Shown: positions 26,935 through 36,267 of the stretch, one piece after another
How positions within the stretch are numbered: position 1 is the first letter of the stretch
How the letters are laid out: every line of letters begins with the position of its first letter
DNA from: Runella aurantiaca
Lineage (GTDB): Bacteria; Bacteroidota; Bacteroidia; Cytophagales; Spirosomataceae
Length of the DNA: 64,000 nucleotides
Direction: 5' to 3'
NCBI RefSeq assembly: GCF_003339505.1
Contig: NZ_QPIW01000001.1
Location: forward strand, 248,001-312,000
Translations under genes and position numbers: made by a program
The notes under the pieces: generated by a model
Told to the model about the DNA's origin: nothing
Database searches by the model: none
What the model saw: the letters and a program-made list of their open reading frames with translations, nothing else

Positions 26935-27555
26935 ATGCCTTTTAACGATTTTATCCATGCGCTTGATGCCCAACTCCGACAACCGTTGCCGGGGCAGGAG
27001 GCACATGTTAAAATGGCATCAGCTACGCGACTGCGTCTCAAGGTTCAGCCCAACGAAAAAACACGGCGCTCTGCCGTGTTGATTTTGTTTTACCCGCATC
27101 GTGAGCACATTCTCCTTCCCCTCATTTTACGGCCCAAATACGACGGTGTTCACGCGGGACAAATGGCCTTTCCGGGCGGACGTTATGAAAAAACGGATGA
27201 AAATCTCATCAGAACCGCCCTGCGCGAAGCCCAAGAAGAGATTGGGATAAAAGCATCGGATGTTCAGATATTGGGGAAACTCACCGAATTGTTTATTCCT
27301 CCCAGCAATTTTTATGTGCTGCCCGTGGTAGGAAAGTTGGCTTACAAGCCCGACTTTTACCCCGACCCCCGCGAAGTGGAGGCCGTTTTGGAAGTAAATT
27401 TGAATGAACTTCTGGACGAGACCATCGTTGGCTTTACCGAACTTGACGTGCGTGGAGTCACCATTGAGGCGCCTTTCTACGATATTCAGGGGCACAAAGT
27501 GTGGGGGGCTACCGCCATGATGATCAGCGAACTCCTGACGGTGATTCGTCAATAA
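26935..27555 (+). CDS. Nudix hydrolase (CoA pyrophosphatase, NudL-like)
   Basis: A 206-residue protein. The Nudix box is complete: 'GGRYEKTDENLIRTALREAQ' then 'EEIG', fitting GX5EX7REUXEEXGU. It is preceded by 'RRSAVLILFYPHREHILLPLILRPKYDGVHAGQMAFPGG', where 'HAGQ.aFPGG' is typical of the CoA-pyrophosphatase (NudL/YeaB) subgroup. It would hydrolyse CoA and derivatives to 3',5'-ADP and phosphopantetheine. No operon partner; about 145 bp separates it from the upstream flavoprotein. Confidence 0.9.
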   Translation: MPFNDFIHALDAQLRQPLPGQEAHVKMASATRLRLKVQPNEKTRRSAVLILFYPHREHILLPLILRPKYDGVHAGQMAFPGGRYEKTDENLIRTALREAQEEIGIKASDVQILGKLTELFIPPSNFYVLPVVGKLAYKPDFYPDPREVEAVLEVNLNELLDETIVGFTELDVRGVTIEAPFYDIQGHKVWGATAMMISELLTVIRQ

Positions 27556-27611
27556 CGCTTCATTTAACAACTTTTAAGAAGGCCGGTTCGTCGCCTTTAG
27601 GCTGAATTTGC

Positions 27612-27619
27612 TATTTTTG
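27612..27619 (+). promoter_or_regulatory. Probable -7 element of the DUF2723 gene
   Basis: TATTTTTG (TAnnTTTG) about 84 bp before the start codon. The -33 position has only 'TTCG' at 27587-27590, a weak match at 21 bp spacing. Confidence 0.45.
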
Positions 27620-27702
27620 GCACGCCTTTGGATAACTAAGGGGAAATAACCCATTTTTTTAACAAAAATCCCCTCCAAAAACTAACATCCAATATTCTCT
27701 AT

Positions 27703-30657
27703 ATGTCTAAATTTAATCGAATCAACACCCTAACTGGCTGGCTTGTTTTTGCGGTAGCGCTGGTCACTTACCTGCTTACCGTTGAGCGTACGGCCAGTTT
27801 TTGGGATTGCGGCGAATTCATCGCCTGTTCTTACAAACTTCAAGTTCCACACCCCCCCGGAGCGCCACTTTTCCTACTTATCGGACGGTTGTTTTCGATG
27901 ATGGCCATGGGCGACGTAACCCAAGTGGCTTACTGGGTCAACCTCGTTTCGGTGATGTCGAGTGCTTTTACCATTTTATTTTTGTTTTGGAGCATTACGC
28001 TTTTGTCACGGAAATTGCTTGGCAAAAAAGACGAAGATCTTAATTTGGGCGAAACCATCGCTGTGGTGGGTTCTGGGTTGGTCGGCGCGCTGGCGTACAC
28101 TTATTCAGATTCTTTTTGGTTTTCGGCGGTCGAAGCCGAAGTATACGGTTTGTCTTCCTTTTTTACGGCCATCGTGATTTGGGCCGTGTTGAAATGGGAG
28201 CGCATCGAAGATGACGCCGCCGCAAACCGTTGGTTGATTTTCACGTTTTATTTGGTCGGTCTTTCGATTGGAGTCCACTTACTCAACTTGGTCACCATTC
28301 CCGCACTCGCTTTGGTATATTACTTCAAAAAATACAAAAATCCATCTTTGTGGGGCGGTATCGCGGCTTTTGTAGGCGGTCTGGTGGTGTTGATGATTAT
28401 CAACTCGGGTGTGATTGTTTGGCTGCCTTCCACGGCTGGCAAATTTGAAATTTTCTTTGTCAATACCCTCGGGGCACCGTTCTCGGTAGGTATCGTTTTC
28501 TTCCTTTTATTATTCGTTGGAACGTTGATTTGGGGAATTCGTTATACAGCCAAAAAAGAAAAAGAAGTCTGGAATACGGCATTGCTTTCTTTTGCTTTTG
28601 TATTGATTGGCTATTCGTCGTACTTCCTCGTATTGGTTCGTTCTAATTTTAACCCTCCTATCAACGAAAACGACCCAAGTGATGTAATCAGCTACGTATC
28701 GTACCTCAAACGCGAGCAGTACGGCAGTCGTCCATTGTTATTTGGGCCGGTATTTACGGCGCGTCCTGTCAACTCTGAACAAGGGGAGCCTATTTACCGC
28801 AAATCAAACGGTAGGTATATCATTGCTGATTATCGGCCAGAGTACGTGTACGAGAAAAATCAGCAGATGCTTTTTCCTCGGGTACACAGCAACCAAATGA
28901 ATCACCCGCAGCTCTACCGTGATAAATTGGGACTGGCCGAAGGCCAAAAACCAAGCATGGGCGACAACCTAGCGTTCTTCTTCTCTCACCAGTTAGGACA
29001 CATGTACTGGCGTTATTTCCTTTGGAATTTTGTCGGTCGTGAAAGCGACGAAGAAGGCGCTGGCGGATTGCGTCCGTGGGATACCAACCAAGGTCTTCCC
29101 GACGTCATGGCCAACAACCGAGCCCGCGATAATTTTTACATGATTCCGTTCCTCCTCGGATTGTTGGGGATTGTGGCACAGGCGTTCCGTCGTAAGCAAG
29201 ATTTACTCGTAACGGGATTATTGTTTATGATGATGGGCGTGGCGTTGGTGGTTTATCTCAACTCTCCCCCCGTTGAACCCCGCGAACGTGACTATATTTA
29301 CGTGGGTTCTTTCTACATTTTTGCGTTTTGGATTGGTTTGGGCGTCATGTTTATTTATGATTTTCTTACCAAAATCCTCCCCTCAGCGCCTGCTCGGGCG
29401 GGCTTGGCCACCGTTATTGGTTTGTCAGCACCGCTTTTGATGGGTGCCAAAGGTTGGGACAACCACGACCGTAGCAATCGTTATCATTCGGTTGATTTTG
29501 CCAAAAACTTGCTCAATTCCTGTGCTCCCAACGCGATTTTGTTTACGGGTGGCGACAACGATACTTTCCCGCTTTGGTACGTTCAGGAAGTAGAAGGTTT
29601 CCGTACCGACGTTCGGGTGTGTAACCTGAGCCTGTTGGGCACTGATTGGTACATCGGTCAAATGAAGCGCAAAACCTACGAATCTGACCCATTGCCGATT
29701 TCCTTGGAATACGAAAACTTCGCGGCGGGTAAAAACGACATCGTGCCTTTCTACGAGATGCCAGCCGTTAAAAACGGTATCAATCTCAAAGAATACATGG
29801 CGTTGGTAAAACAAAACAACGCGGCCATTCAGGTGCCATTGACCAGCGGTGAGATGACCAGCATCCTGCCTTCGTCAGTATTGGTGTTGGGTATCAATCC
29901 CAACGAAGTTCGTAAGCTGAACATTCTGAAACCTGAATTGTCGGCTTTTGTAAAAGATACCATGCAGTGGACCATGGGTAAGCGTGATTTGTACAAGTCA
30001 GACCTCATTATGTTGGACATCATTGCGACCAACGATTGGAAACGCCCAGTGTATTTCTCAGGAACTTTGACCAATGATAACTACCTGAATTTGAAAGAAT
30101 TCATGCAGTTGGAAGGATACGCTTATCGTTTGTTGCCTGTTCGCGTTCCCGGTGCTTCAGATGGTTATGTAAATACCGACATCATGTCTGAAAACCTCAT
30201 GAAGAAAACTTTCTGGCGCGAATTGGACAACACCAATGCTTATTACGACGGTACTTACAAAGGTTCGCCCGCATTCTCGGCTCGCATTGCCTTTATGCGT
30301 TTGGTTGATCAGTTGATTCGTGAAGGAAAAACGGAAAAGGCCAAAACGGCGCTTAATTTTATCCTCACCAAAATGCCGGATAAAACCATTCCTTACGATC
30401 AGATTACGGCCAACTACGTGAATTACTTGTTTGCGCTGGGAGAACCCAAAAAGGCCCTCGAAATCGCGGAAGTAATGAGCCGCCGTGCGGAAGATATTCT
30501 TAAGTATAATCAGCAGCACGGGGTAAATCAGGATACAAATATTCAGTTGTACATCCTCCAAACGCTCGCCAATGCGTGCCGCGAAGGAAAACAGGAGACT
30601 CAAGCCAAAAAATACGAAACCTTATTGCAGCAATACATGACTGCATTGGGCGGCTAG
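27703..30657 (+). CDS. DUF2723 multi-pass membrane protein (GT117-like)
   Basis: A 984-residue integral membrane protein. It begins 'NTLTGWLVFAVALVTYLLTVERTASFWDCGEFIACSYKLQVPHPPGAPLF', the diagnostic DUF2723 opening with an acidic residue after the first helix, as in GT-C glycosyltransferases. About a dozen hydrophobic segments run to residue ~600. The C-terminal ~380 residues form a periplasmic-type region containing 'FTGGDNDTFPLWYVQEVEGFRTDVRVCNLSLLGTDWYI' and a helical, TPR-like end. In Bacteroidota this family is linked with general protein O-glycosylation (GT117), but the reaction here is inferred. Followed by a strong bidirectional terminator. Confidence 0.92.
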   Translation: MSKFNRINTLTGWLVFAVALVTYLLTVERTASFWDCGEFIACSYKLQVPHPPGAPLFLLIGRLFSMMAMGDVTQVAYWVNLVSVMSSAFTILFLFWSITLLSRKLLGKKDEDLNLGETIAVVGSGLVGALAYTYSDSFWFSAVEAEVYGLSSFFTAIVIWAVLKWERIEDDAAANRWLIFTFYLVGLSIGVHLLNLVTIPALALVYYFKKYKNPSLWGGIAAFVGGLVVLMIINSGVIVWLPSTAGKFEIFFVNTLGAPFSVGIVFFLLLFVGTLIWGIRYTAKKEKEVWNTALLSFAFVLIGYSSYFLVLVRSNFNPPINENDPSDVISYVSYLKREQYGSRPLLFGPVFTARPVNSEQGEPIYRKSNGRYIIADYRPEYVYEKNQQMLFPRVHSNQMNHPQLYRDKLGLAEGQKPSMGDNLAFFFSHQLGHMYWRYFLWNFVGRESDEEGAGGLRPWDTNQGLPDVMANNRARDNFYMIPFLLGLLGIVAQAFRRKQDLLVTGLLFMMMGVALVVYLNSPPVEPRERDYIYVGSFYIFAFWIGLGVMFIYDFLTKILPSAPARAGLATVIGLSAPLLMGAKGWDNHDRSNRYHSVDFAKNLLNSCAPNAILFTGGDNDTFPLWYVQEVEGFRTDVRVCNLSLLGTDWYIGQMKRKTYESDPLPISLEYENFAAGKNDIVPFYEMPAVKNGINLKEYMALVKQNNAAIQVPLTSGEMTSILPSSVLVLGINPNEVRKLNILKPELSAFVKDTMQWTMGKRDLYKSDLIMLDIIATNDWKRPVYFSGTLTNDNYLNLKEFMQLEGYAYRLLPVRVPGASDGYVNTDIMSENLMKKTFWRELDNTNAYYDGTYKGSPAFSARIAFMRLVDQLIREGKTEKAKTALNFILTKMPDKTIPYDQITANYVNYLFALGEPKKALEIAEVMSRRAEDILKYNQQHGVNQDTNIQLYILQTLANACREGKQETQAKKYETLLQQYMTALGG

Positions 30658-30677
30658 AATCATTGGTTTGAATCCAC

Positions 30678-30713
30678 AAAAAAAGGTAGCGGGATTATCT
30701 CGCTACCTTTTTT
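30678..30713. terminator. Bidirectional terminator between DUF2723 and DUF423 genes
   Basis: An A-tract, ggtagcg/cgctacc stem and T-tract form a symmetrical hairpin between convergent genes. Confidence 0.93.
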
Positions 30714-30732
30714 ATTGCATTTTTTTGGAAAG

Positions 30733-31116
30733 TTACTGTTTCGTTGCTCCCAAAAAAAGCAATACCCAGCCCACAATCATGAGGGTGCCGCCAATGGGCG
30801 CCACGGCGCCAAATGCTTTGATGCCTGTAAAACAAATGGTATAAAGCGAGCCTGAAAAAACAATGACACCGCCCAAAAATGAATAACCCGCCCAATGGTA
30901 CCACTTGGCAGAAGTAACTGCGGTATTTTGGAGCAAAACGCTAATCAGTATGAGCGCTAATGCATGATAAAATTGATACTTTACGGCCGTTTCAAACGTG
31001 TCCATCCGTCCAGAGGCTTCGAGTGTGGGTCGGAGGGCGTGAGCGCCAAAAGCACCTATGGCGACGCCCAACGCGCCCAAAATGGCCCCCAACTGTAGAA
31101 AAAATTTAGTTGACAT
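30733..31116 (-). CDS. DUF423 family inner membrane protein
   Basis: A 127-residue protein with four hydrophobic helices. It matches DUF423 (YgdD): 'LGAILGALGVAIGAFGAHALRP', 'FETAVKYQFYHALALILISVLL', 'WAGYSFLGGVIVFSGSLYTICFTGIKAFGAVAPIGGTLMIVGWVLLFLGA'. Function unknown. A minus-strand TATTTTTG at 31164-31171 is a likely -7 box. Divergent from the GT9 gene. Confidence 0.92.
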   Translation of the reverse strand: MSTKFFLQLGAILGALGVAIGAFGAHALRPTLEASGRMDTFETAVKYQFYHALALILISVLLQNTAVTSAKWYHWAGYSFLGGVIVFSGSLYTICFTGIKAFGAVAPIGGTLMIVGWVLLFLGATKQ

Positions 31117-31320
31117 TACGGTAAATCAAGGTTTGTATCGCTAATAACTTAGAAGACTTGGCCCAAAAATAGCCAACATTGTTGACGCTCTGGTACGATT
31201 TTGGCTAAAATTCTCAATGAATTGTGCCGAATACTAATTGAAAGGTATAAAACATGATATTTTATCACCTAAAAATCCGTTTTTACCCTAATTTTGCGTT
31301 TATATGTCAGTTGAATAATA

Positions 31321-32445
31321 TTGAGTAACAGTGATTTGGTTGTTATAAATAAACTAAATCATTTTTTTGCCAAAAGAATAAAGTCTCAGCTTTGTATGGA
31401 TGTTTCTGCTTTAAAGGCCCTTTGGGTTCATCGTTTTCGTAAATACACTTACATTTTGGGTGAATACGCGGGGGCATTGGGCGTAATTATACGTTTCCTG
31501 ATTCTTAAGATTTCGTTTAAAGGAAGTAGAAAAATGGTGGCTATTTTGCGGACTGAGCATTTTGGTGACATTGTAGCCGCCGAGCCTATTGTCCGTCAAG
31601 TGCGGGCGCTTATCCCCAATGCTTACATCGTTTGGATTGTGCGGCCTGTATTTAAAGAATTGGTAGAAAGACATCCTGAAATTGATAAAGTGTGGGCCCA
31701 ACCTTCTGTTTTACAGCGGTTACTGGTATGTGAGTCGGGTATTTTTGAGCAAGTATATAACTTGGAATTTTGGCAAAGCAACCGAGATTCCATTAGTGAG
31801 GATGTGCACGTCAACCGCGTGGCGGCGCAGAAAGATATTACCGTTTTTAACTATTTTGAGAAAGGAAACCTGCTCTCTATTTTTCAGCAGTGTGCAGCGT
31901 TACCCATGGTCGATGATGTGCCCAAAGTGTTTATCAACGATGCTGACCGTGTGCGGGTGGACGCGTTGCAATTACCCAAGAAACTGATTGTCATTCATTG
32001 CAGTTCCAACTATCCCGCCAAAGATTGGTCGGTAGAGAACTGGAATAAACTTGTCAACTGGTTAATGCACGAAAAAGGCTATTATGTGGCCGAAATTGGC
32101 TTAAAAAATGTCGTTGAGAGTACGGATGACCACTATTTGAATTTGTGCGGGAAATTTTCGATTTTGCAAACGGCCGAAATCATTCGACGCGCCCGATTTT
32201 TTATCGGTATCGACAGTGGTCCGGCGCATTTGGCCAATGCCGTTGACACTTTTGGGATATTATTGTTTGGCCAGTTAAACAACTTTGATACCTACATGCC
32301 CTACTCGGGCCACTATCAAAATGGCACCAAAGCCCTGCTGATTCGGGAGTCGGGTAAGACTTGTGCCGAGTTGGATTATACACTGGTCAGAGGAGAGATT
32401 GAAACAATTTTTGACCGAATCCCCAAGGCAGCATCTGTTTTGTAG
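31321..32445 (+). CDS. Glycosyltransferase family 9 (heptosyltransferase-like)
   Basis: A 374-residue enzyme. After ~70 residues a GT9 domain begins with 'MVAILRTEHFGDIVAAEPIVRQVRALIPNAYIVWIVRPVFKELVERHPEID'. It continues with 'KLIVIHCSSNYPAKDWSVENWNKLVNWL', and 'FFIGIDSGPAHLANAVDTFGILLFG' for ADP-heptose-type donor binding. It probably adds a sugar to LPS core. The frame opens with TTG at 31321, 25 nt after a TAATTTTG box (31289-31296); the first in-frame ATG is 31396. Either start leaves the catalytic domain intact. Confidence 0.87.
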   Translation: MSNSDLVVINKLNHFFAKRIKSQLCMDVSALKALWVHRFRKYTYILGEYAGALGVIIRFLILKISFKGSRKMVAILRTEHFGDIVAAEPIVRQVRALIPNAYIVWIVRPVFKELVERHPEIDKVWAQPSVLQRLLVCESGIFEQVYNLEFWQSNRDSISEDVHVNRVAAQKDITVFNYFEKGNLLSIFQQCAALPMVDDVPKVFINDADRVRVDALQLPKKLIVIHCSSNYPAKDWSVENWNKLVNWLMHEKGYYVAEIGLKNVVESTDDHYLNLCGKFSILQTAEIIRRARFFIGIDSGPAHLANAVDTFGILLFGQLNNFDTYMPYSGHYQNGTKALLIRESGKTCAELDYTLVRGEIETIFDRIPKAASVL

Positions 32446-32547
32446 GACATTTGCTATCAATGAGTTAAAGAAAAATCCAAATTTTTGTTTCTAAAAGCAC
32501 TTTCAGAATCGTAAAAATAGGCTTATCATTGTAGTAGATTTTGCCAT

Positions 32548-34149
32548 ATGGACAACGATAAATCATACAATTTCCTTCAAAAAAAATCTCTTGGGAACAG
32601 CTCCCGCCCCAATCCTAGCAATCGTTGGCTGGAAAATGGGACGAGTATGGGAAAATTGCCCCCACAAGCGTTGGAGTTAGAGGAGGCGGTACTGGGAGCT
32701 TTGATGATTGAGAAAGATGCGCTCAATTCGGTCATTGATATTTTAAAGCCTGATAGTTTCTACAAAGAAGCGCATCAAAAAATATACAATGCGATTATTA
32801 CTCTTTTTACAAATTCAGAACCCATTGATTTGCTGACGGTTACGACCCAGCTACGTCAATTGGGTACGCTTGAAGTGGTAGGGGGAGCGCAATATGTGAC
32901 GTCGTTGACGACCAAAATTAACTCGGCGGCCAACATCGAATACCACGCACGCGTGGTTGCCCAATCGGCCATGAAACGCGAGATGATTACGGTGGCCTCC
33001 AAGATTTTACAGGACGCATTTGAAGATACCATCGACGTTTTTAACCTCCTTGATACCGTCGAGCAGTCGTTGTTTAAGATTTCAGAGTCAAATATCCGGA
33101 AAAACTACGCCGACATGAGTACGCTCATGAACGAGGCGTTGAAAGAACTCGAACGTCGCCGCGAACAAAAGGACGGTTTGACGGGTGTTCCTTCTGGTTT
33201 TACGCAACTCGACCGTTTAACTTCAGGCTGGCAACCTACCGAATTAATCATTTTGGCAGCACGCCCTGCCATGGGTAAAACCGCTTTTGTGGTTTCATCG
33301 CTTCGCAATGCAGCCGTTGATTTTGGGATGCCGGTAGCCATTTTTTCGCTCGAAATGTCGGCCGTACAGTTGGTCAATCGTATGATTTCGGCCGAAGCCG
33401 AGCTTGATAGCGAAAAACTTAAAAAAGGAAATCTTGCCCCCCATGAATGGACGCAGTTGCACCAACGCATCGACCGCTTGATGCGGGCGCCCATTTTTAT
33501 TGATGATACTCCTGCGCTTTCTATCTTGGAACTACGCGCCAAATGCCGCCGCCTCAAGCAGCAGCACGACATACAGATGGTCGTGATTGACTACTTGCAG
33601 TTGATGCAGGGCGACGGAGGTAAAGGTGGTGGAAACCGTGAACAAGAAATTGCGTCTATCTCGCGGGCGCTCAAGAACTTAGCCAAAGAATTGAATGTGC
33701 CCGTGATTGCACTGTCGCAGTTGAGTCGTGCGGTTGAGACCCGGGGTGGGGATAAGCGACCGCAACTATCAGATTTACGTGAATCAGGCTCTATTGAGCA
33801 GGATGCCGACATGGTAGCCTTCCTCTACCGTCCTGAGTATTACGGATTTACGCAAGATGAAGCGGGCAATTCGGTGCAGGGTATCGGTGAGGTGATTGTG
33901 GCCAAAAACCGTAGTGGTTCGTTGGATACCATTCAATTGCGCTTTATCGGTAAATACACCAAATTTACTGATTTGGACGGCTATTATTCGGCCAATCCTG
34001 GCAATAATGCCCCGCTAAACACGGGTAGCATTCCTGCGTCTTTTGACACTCCTCCTCCTGCCGCTGGTGGAACATTCCGTAGCAAAGCCAATGATTTGGG
34101 CGCGATGAACTTCCCGCCACCAAATCCTTCCGAAGAACCTCCTTTCTAG
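32548..34149 (+). CDS. dnaB: Replicative DNA helicase
   Basis: A 533-residue hexameric 5'-3' helicase that unwinds DNA at the replication fork and recruits primase. The N-terminal DnaB domain opens with 'LPPQALELEEAVLGALMIEKDAL'. The RecA-like domain has Walker A 'LAARPAMGKTAFVVSSL', 'AIFSLEMSAVQL', Walker B 'MVVIDYLQLM', and 'KRPQLSDLRESGSIEQDADM'. The C-terminus is a Pro/Asn-rich tail. A complete, ordinary copy. Confidence 0.97.
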   Translation: MDNDKSYNFLQKKSLGNSSRPNPSNRWLENGTSMGKLPPQALELEEAVLGALMIEKDALNSVIDILKPDSFYKEAHQKIYNAIITLFTNSEPIDLLTVTTQLRQLGTLEVVGGAQYVTSLTTKINSAANIEYHARVVAQSAMKREMITVASKILQDAFEDTIDVFNLLDTVEQSLFKISESNIRKNYADMSTLMNEALKELERRREQKDGLTGVPSGFTQLDRLTSGWQPTELIILAARPAMGKTAFVVSSLRNAAVDFGMPVAIFSLEMSAVQLVNRMISAEAELDSEKLKKGNLAPHEWTQLHQRIDRLMRAPIFIDDTPALSILELRAKCRRLKQQHDIQMVVIDYLQLMQGDGGKGGGNREQEIASISRALKNLAKELNVPVIALSQLSRAVETRGGDKRPQLSDLRESGSIEQDADMVAFLYRPEYYGFTQDEAGNSVQGIGEVIVAKNRSGSLDTIQLRFIGKYTKFTDLDGYYSANPGNNAPLNTGSIPASFDTPPPAAGGTFRSKANDLGAMNFPPPNPSEEPPF

Positions 34150-34263
34150 GGGCAGACCATGTGCATCAACCTGAAAACCTTCAATGATTCGTTCAGGGAG
34201 TGGAACGAAAAACAAACTACAGACGAAGAATCGTTTTGGTGGGCAGCTGAATCTGACGAAGAA

Positions 34264-35052
34264 TCAGTACCAGTTGAAGTTGTTGCGGGCACCCCTGAAA
34301 GAACGGACCTCCATGACCAAAGAACCGACCCAAAGGTCGACTTCTACTTTAATGGGAACCTTGTTGGCATCGTCGGAAACCCAAATGCGGATTGAATTTT
34401 CGCCTTTAAATAGTTGATTATCCGGCATAAGAGGCGTTAGTTTTAACGCTTTTATTTTTCCGAATTTGGTCTTAATTGTGTCTTTCCCTCGGTATTTTAC
34501 TTTTAATTTATAGACCGAAGATTCCAAAAAAGTAGGGACATCGACGACGTCATTGGGTTGTAATTTGTTGAAATCCAGCGTTCTCAAATAAAAATACCCG
34601 CTGATGGCATCCTGAATATGATTGGGAACGTCAAACTTCTTGGTGCCGTTTTCATCGGTCACCACGGCATCGTCGGTGGCGTGATTGAAAAGGGTCGTTT
34701 CTACTTTTCGATAATTGTTTTCCTGAATATTTCGGTAAAATTTCTGCGACACAATGGCCGATGTATCCATCCATGATTGCCATTCATCACGTACTTTGGC
34801 AAACCAACTGAAGGCCCCTAGTGTGGTGCCTACAATGCTTATTTTATAGCAAGGTCTACCGTTAACGTACTGAATTTGAGGGCTTACGTCTACCACGGCA
34901 TCTGCCGCATTGAAAATGCCGTAATGGACACGGTATTCAAAATGCTCCCCTACGCCAAAGCTGGTTTGAGCCACTCGGCGATAAGAATCTTTGGCATGAA
35001 AAGCTGGGAAAATCAGCAATACCCATAAGGCTATGACACTGCGTCGAAGCAT
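34264..35052 (-). CDS. Secreted DUF3108 protein
   Basis: A 262-residue protein with signal peptide (MLRRSVIALWVLLIFPAFHA). The DUF3108 body shows 'FGVGEHFEYRVHYGIFNAADAVVDV', 'CYKISIVGTTLGAFSWFAKVRDEWQSWMDT', 'FYLRTLDFNKLQPNDVVDVPTFLESSVYKLKVKYRGKDTIKTKFGKIKALKLTP' and 'IRIWVSDDANKVPIKVEVDLWVGSLVMEVRSF'. The family is periplasmic and uncharacterised. It converges on dnaB, with ~110 bp between. Confidence 0.9.
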   Translation of the reverse strand: MLRRSVIALWVLLIFPAFHAKDSYRRVAQTSFGVGEHFEYRVHYGIFNAADAVVDVSPQIQYVNGRPCYKISIVGTTLGAFSWFAKVRDEWQSWMDTSAIVSQKFYRNIQENNYRKVETTLFNHATDDAVVTDENGTKKFDVPNHIQDAISGYFYLRTLDFNKLQPNDVVDVPTFLESSVYKLKVKYRGKDTIKTKFGKIKALKLTPLMPDNQLFKGENSIRIWVSDDANKVPIKVEVDLWVGSLVMEVRSFRGARNNFNWY

Positions 35053-35219
35053 ACATTCATTATTTTTGTTAACACGGCAAGTGTATTTTTGAGGTCTCGT
35101 TTAGGGTCCTTAAATGTACGATTAAAAGCCCAAATTGGTTTTAAGGCAAGGATTTAATGAGACGATTCGTATACACCCCAAATTTACAATTAAACGCAGA
35201 TAGAAGTTCAAAATTGTTC

Positions 35220-36251
35220 CTAAAAGGAGGTAGGGTACTTCGTTTTTAAGTACGAAAGATAGGCGCGAAAGTTCCCTTTAAACCTTTCATTAAACTCTTT
35301 ATTGAACTGATTTTGTTGAGAATGGTACGTAAGGTACCCAATAAAAAACGCGTTGTTGGGTAGTTTCTTGCCGCGCCACGGGTATTTTTTGCCAACCAAT
35401 CCCCCCAAAAGCGTATCCGAACTTTGAACAATATGCTGGATTTTGGCCGTTTTGAGACTGTCTTTGAGGGATGTAGCAAGCGAAGGCGTAAACTTTTTAT
35501 AGAGGCTGTCCAGTTGATTAGCCCCGCGTACTATGTGCTGACTGAGCGCGTCGTTGTAGCGTTTTCGAAATTCATAACGTTCAAGCTGCGGAGCATTCTT
35601 TCCGTATTTGGCTTCCATAAATCGCACTGCCCCGTAGTCGCCGACAAAGCTTGCCAGATTTTCATTTAATTCCAAATTGTCTTTCACAAACAGCGTGCCG
35701 TGGGTCATTTCATGGATGATGAGGTTGGCCAGACTGCCTTCGCCCCGGTAGAGCATCGAAGATAAAATCGGGTCTTTGAAAAACCCCAACGTACTCCATG
35801 CCGATACTTCGTTGATTTGGGTGTCAAATCCTGCCGCTAGGAGCGTTTTCTCTTCTGTATAGGCACGGGTGGTATCAAAGAAGCCTTTGTAAGCAAACGT
35901 CCCGATGATAGGGAAGCTCCATTGCTGGGGCTTCATTTGGAATTTTTCACAGGCGGTAAGCACCCATAAAATGGGTTTACCGCCTTGGTCATAAAATTCG
36001 GTATAACTGCCCGAAGAATCCAATCCCAATGAATCAATGGCAAATTGCTTGATTTCCCCGATGAGTTTTAATCGCTGTTTGAGCGAGTCGGGGAGGGCGG
36101 GGTCTTGCAGGACTTCTGCTACCGGGCGGGTGTTGAACAAAATACTCACCTGTCCTTTGGCCTGCATGTATCCGTAACTAATCAGTTCTCGATAGATGAT
36201 GCCGAGGACGACGAGCACAAGCAAAACAACGAGGAGGGCTTTTTTAAGCAT
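35220..36251 (-). CDS. Predicted zinc aminopeptidase (Aminopep, PF10023 type)
   Basis: A 343-residue protein with an N-terminal membrane anchor (about residues 4-25). The metallopeptidase site is 'NLIIHEMTHGTLFVKDNLELNENLASFVGDYGAVRFMEAKYG' near residue 176: HEMTH supplies two zinc-binding His and the catalytic Glu, and the second Glu of 'NENLASF' the third ligand. Family members are called putative aminopeptidases, though activity is rarely shown. Co-directional with metX, 16 bp after it. Confidence 0.87.
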   Translation of the reverse strand: MLKKALLVVLLVLVVLGIIYRELISYGYMQAKGQVSILFNTRPVAEVLQDPALPDSLKQRLKLIGEIKQFAIDSLGLDSSGSYTEFYDQGGKPILWVLTACEKFQMKPQQWSFPIIGTFAYKGFFDTTRAYTEEKTLLAAGFDTQINEVSAWSTLGFFKDPILSSMLYRGEGSLANLIIHEMTHGTLFVKDNLELNENLASFVGDYGAVRFMEAKYGKNAPQLERYEFRKRYNDALSQHIVRGANQLDSLYKKFTPSLATSLKDSLKTAKIQHIVQSSDTLLGGLVGKKYPWRGKKLPNNAFFIGYLTYHSQQNQFNKEFNERFKGNFRAYLSYLKTKYPTSF

Positions 36252-36267
36252 TTGGGTTGCATTTACA

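Noticed and set aside
34159-34395. Plus-strand open frame after dnaB
   Set aside because: It overlaps the DUF3108 coding region on the other strand and has no recognisable features.
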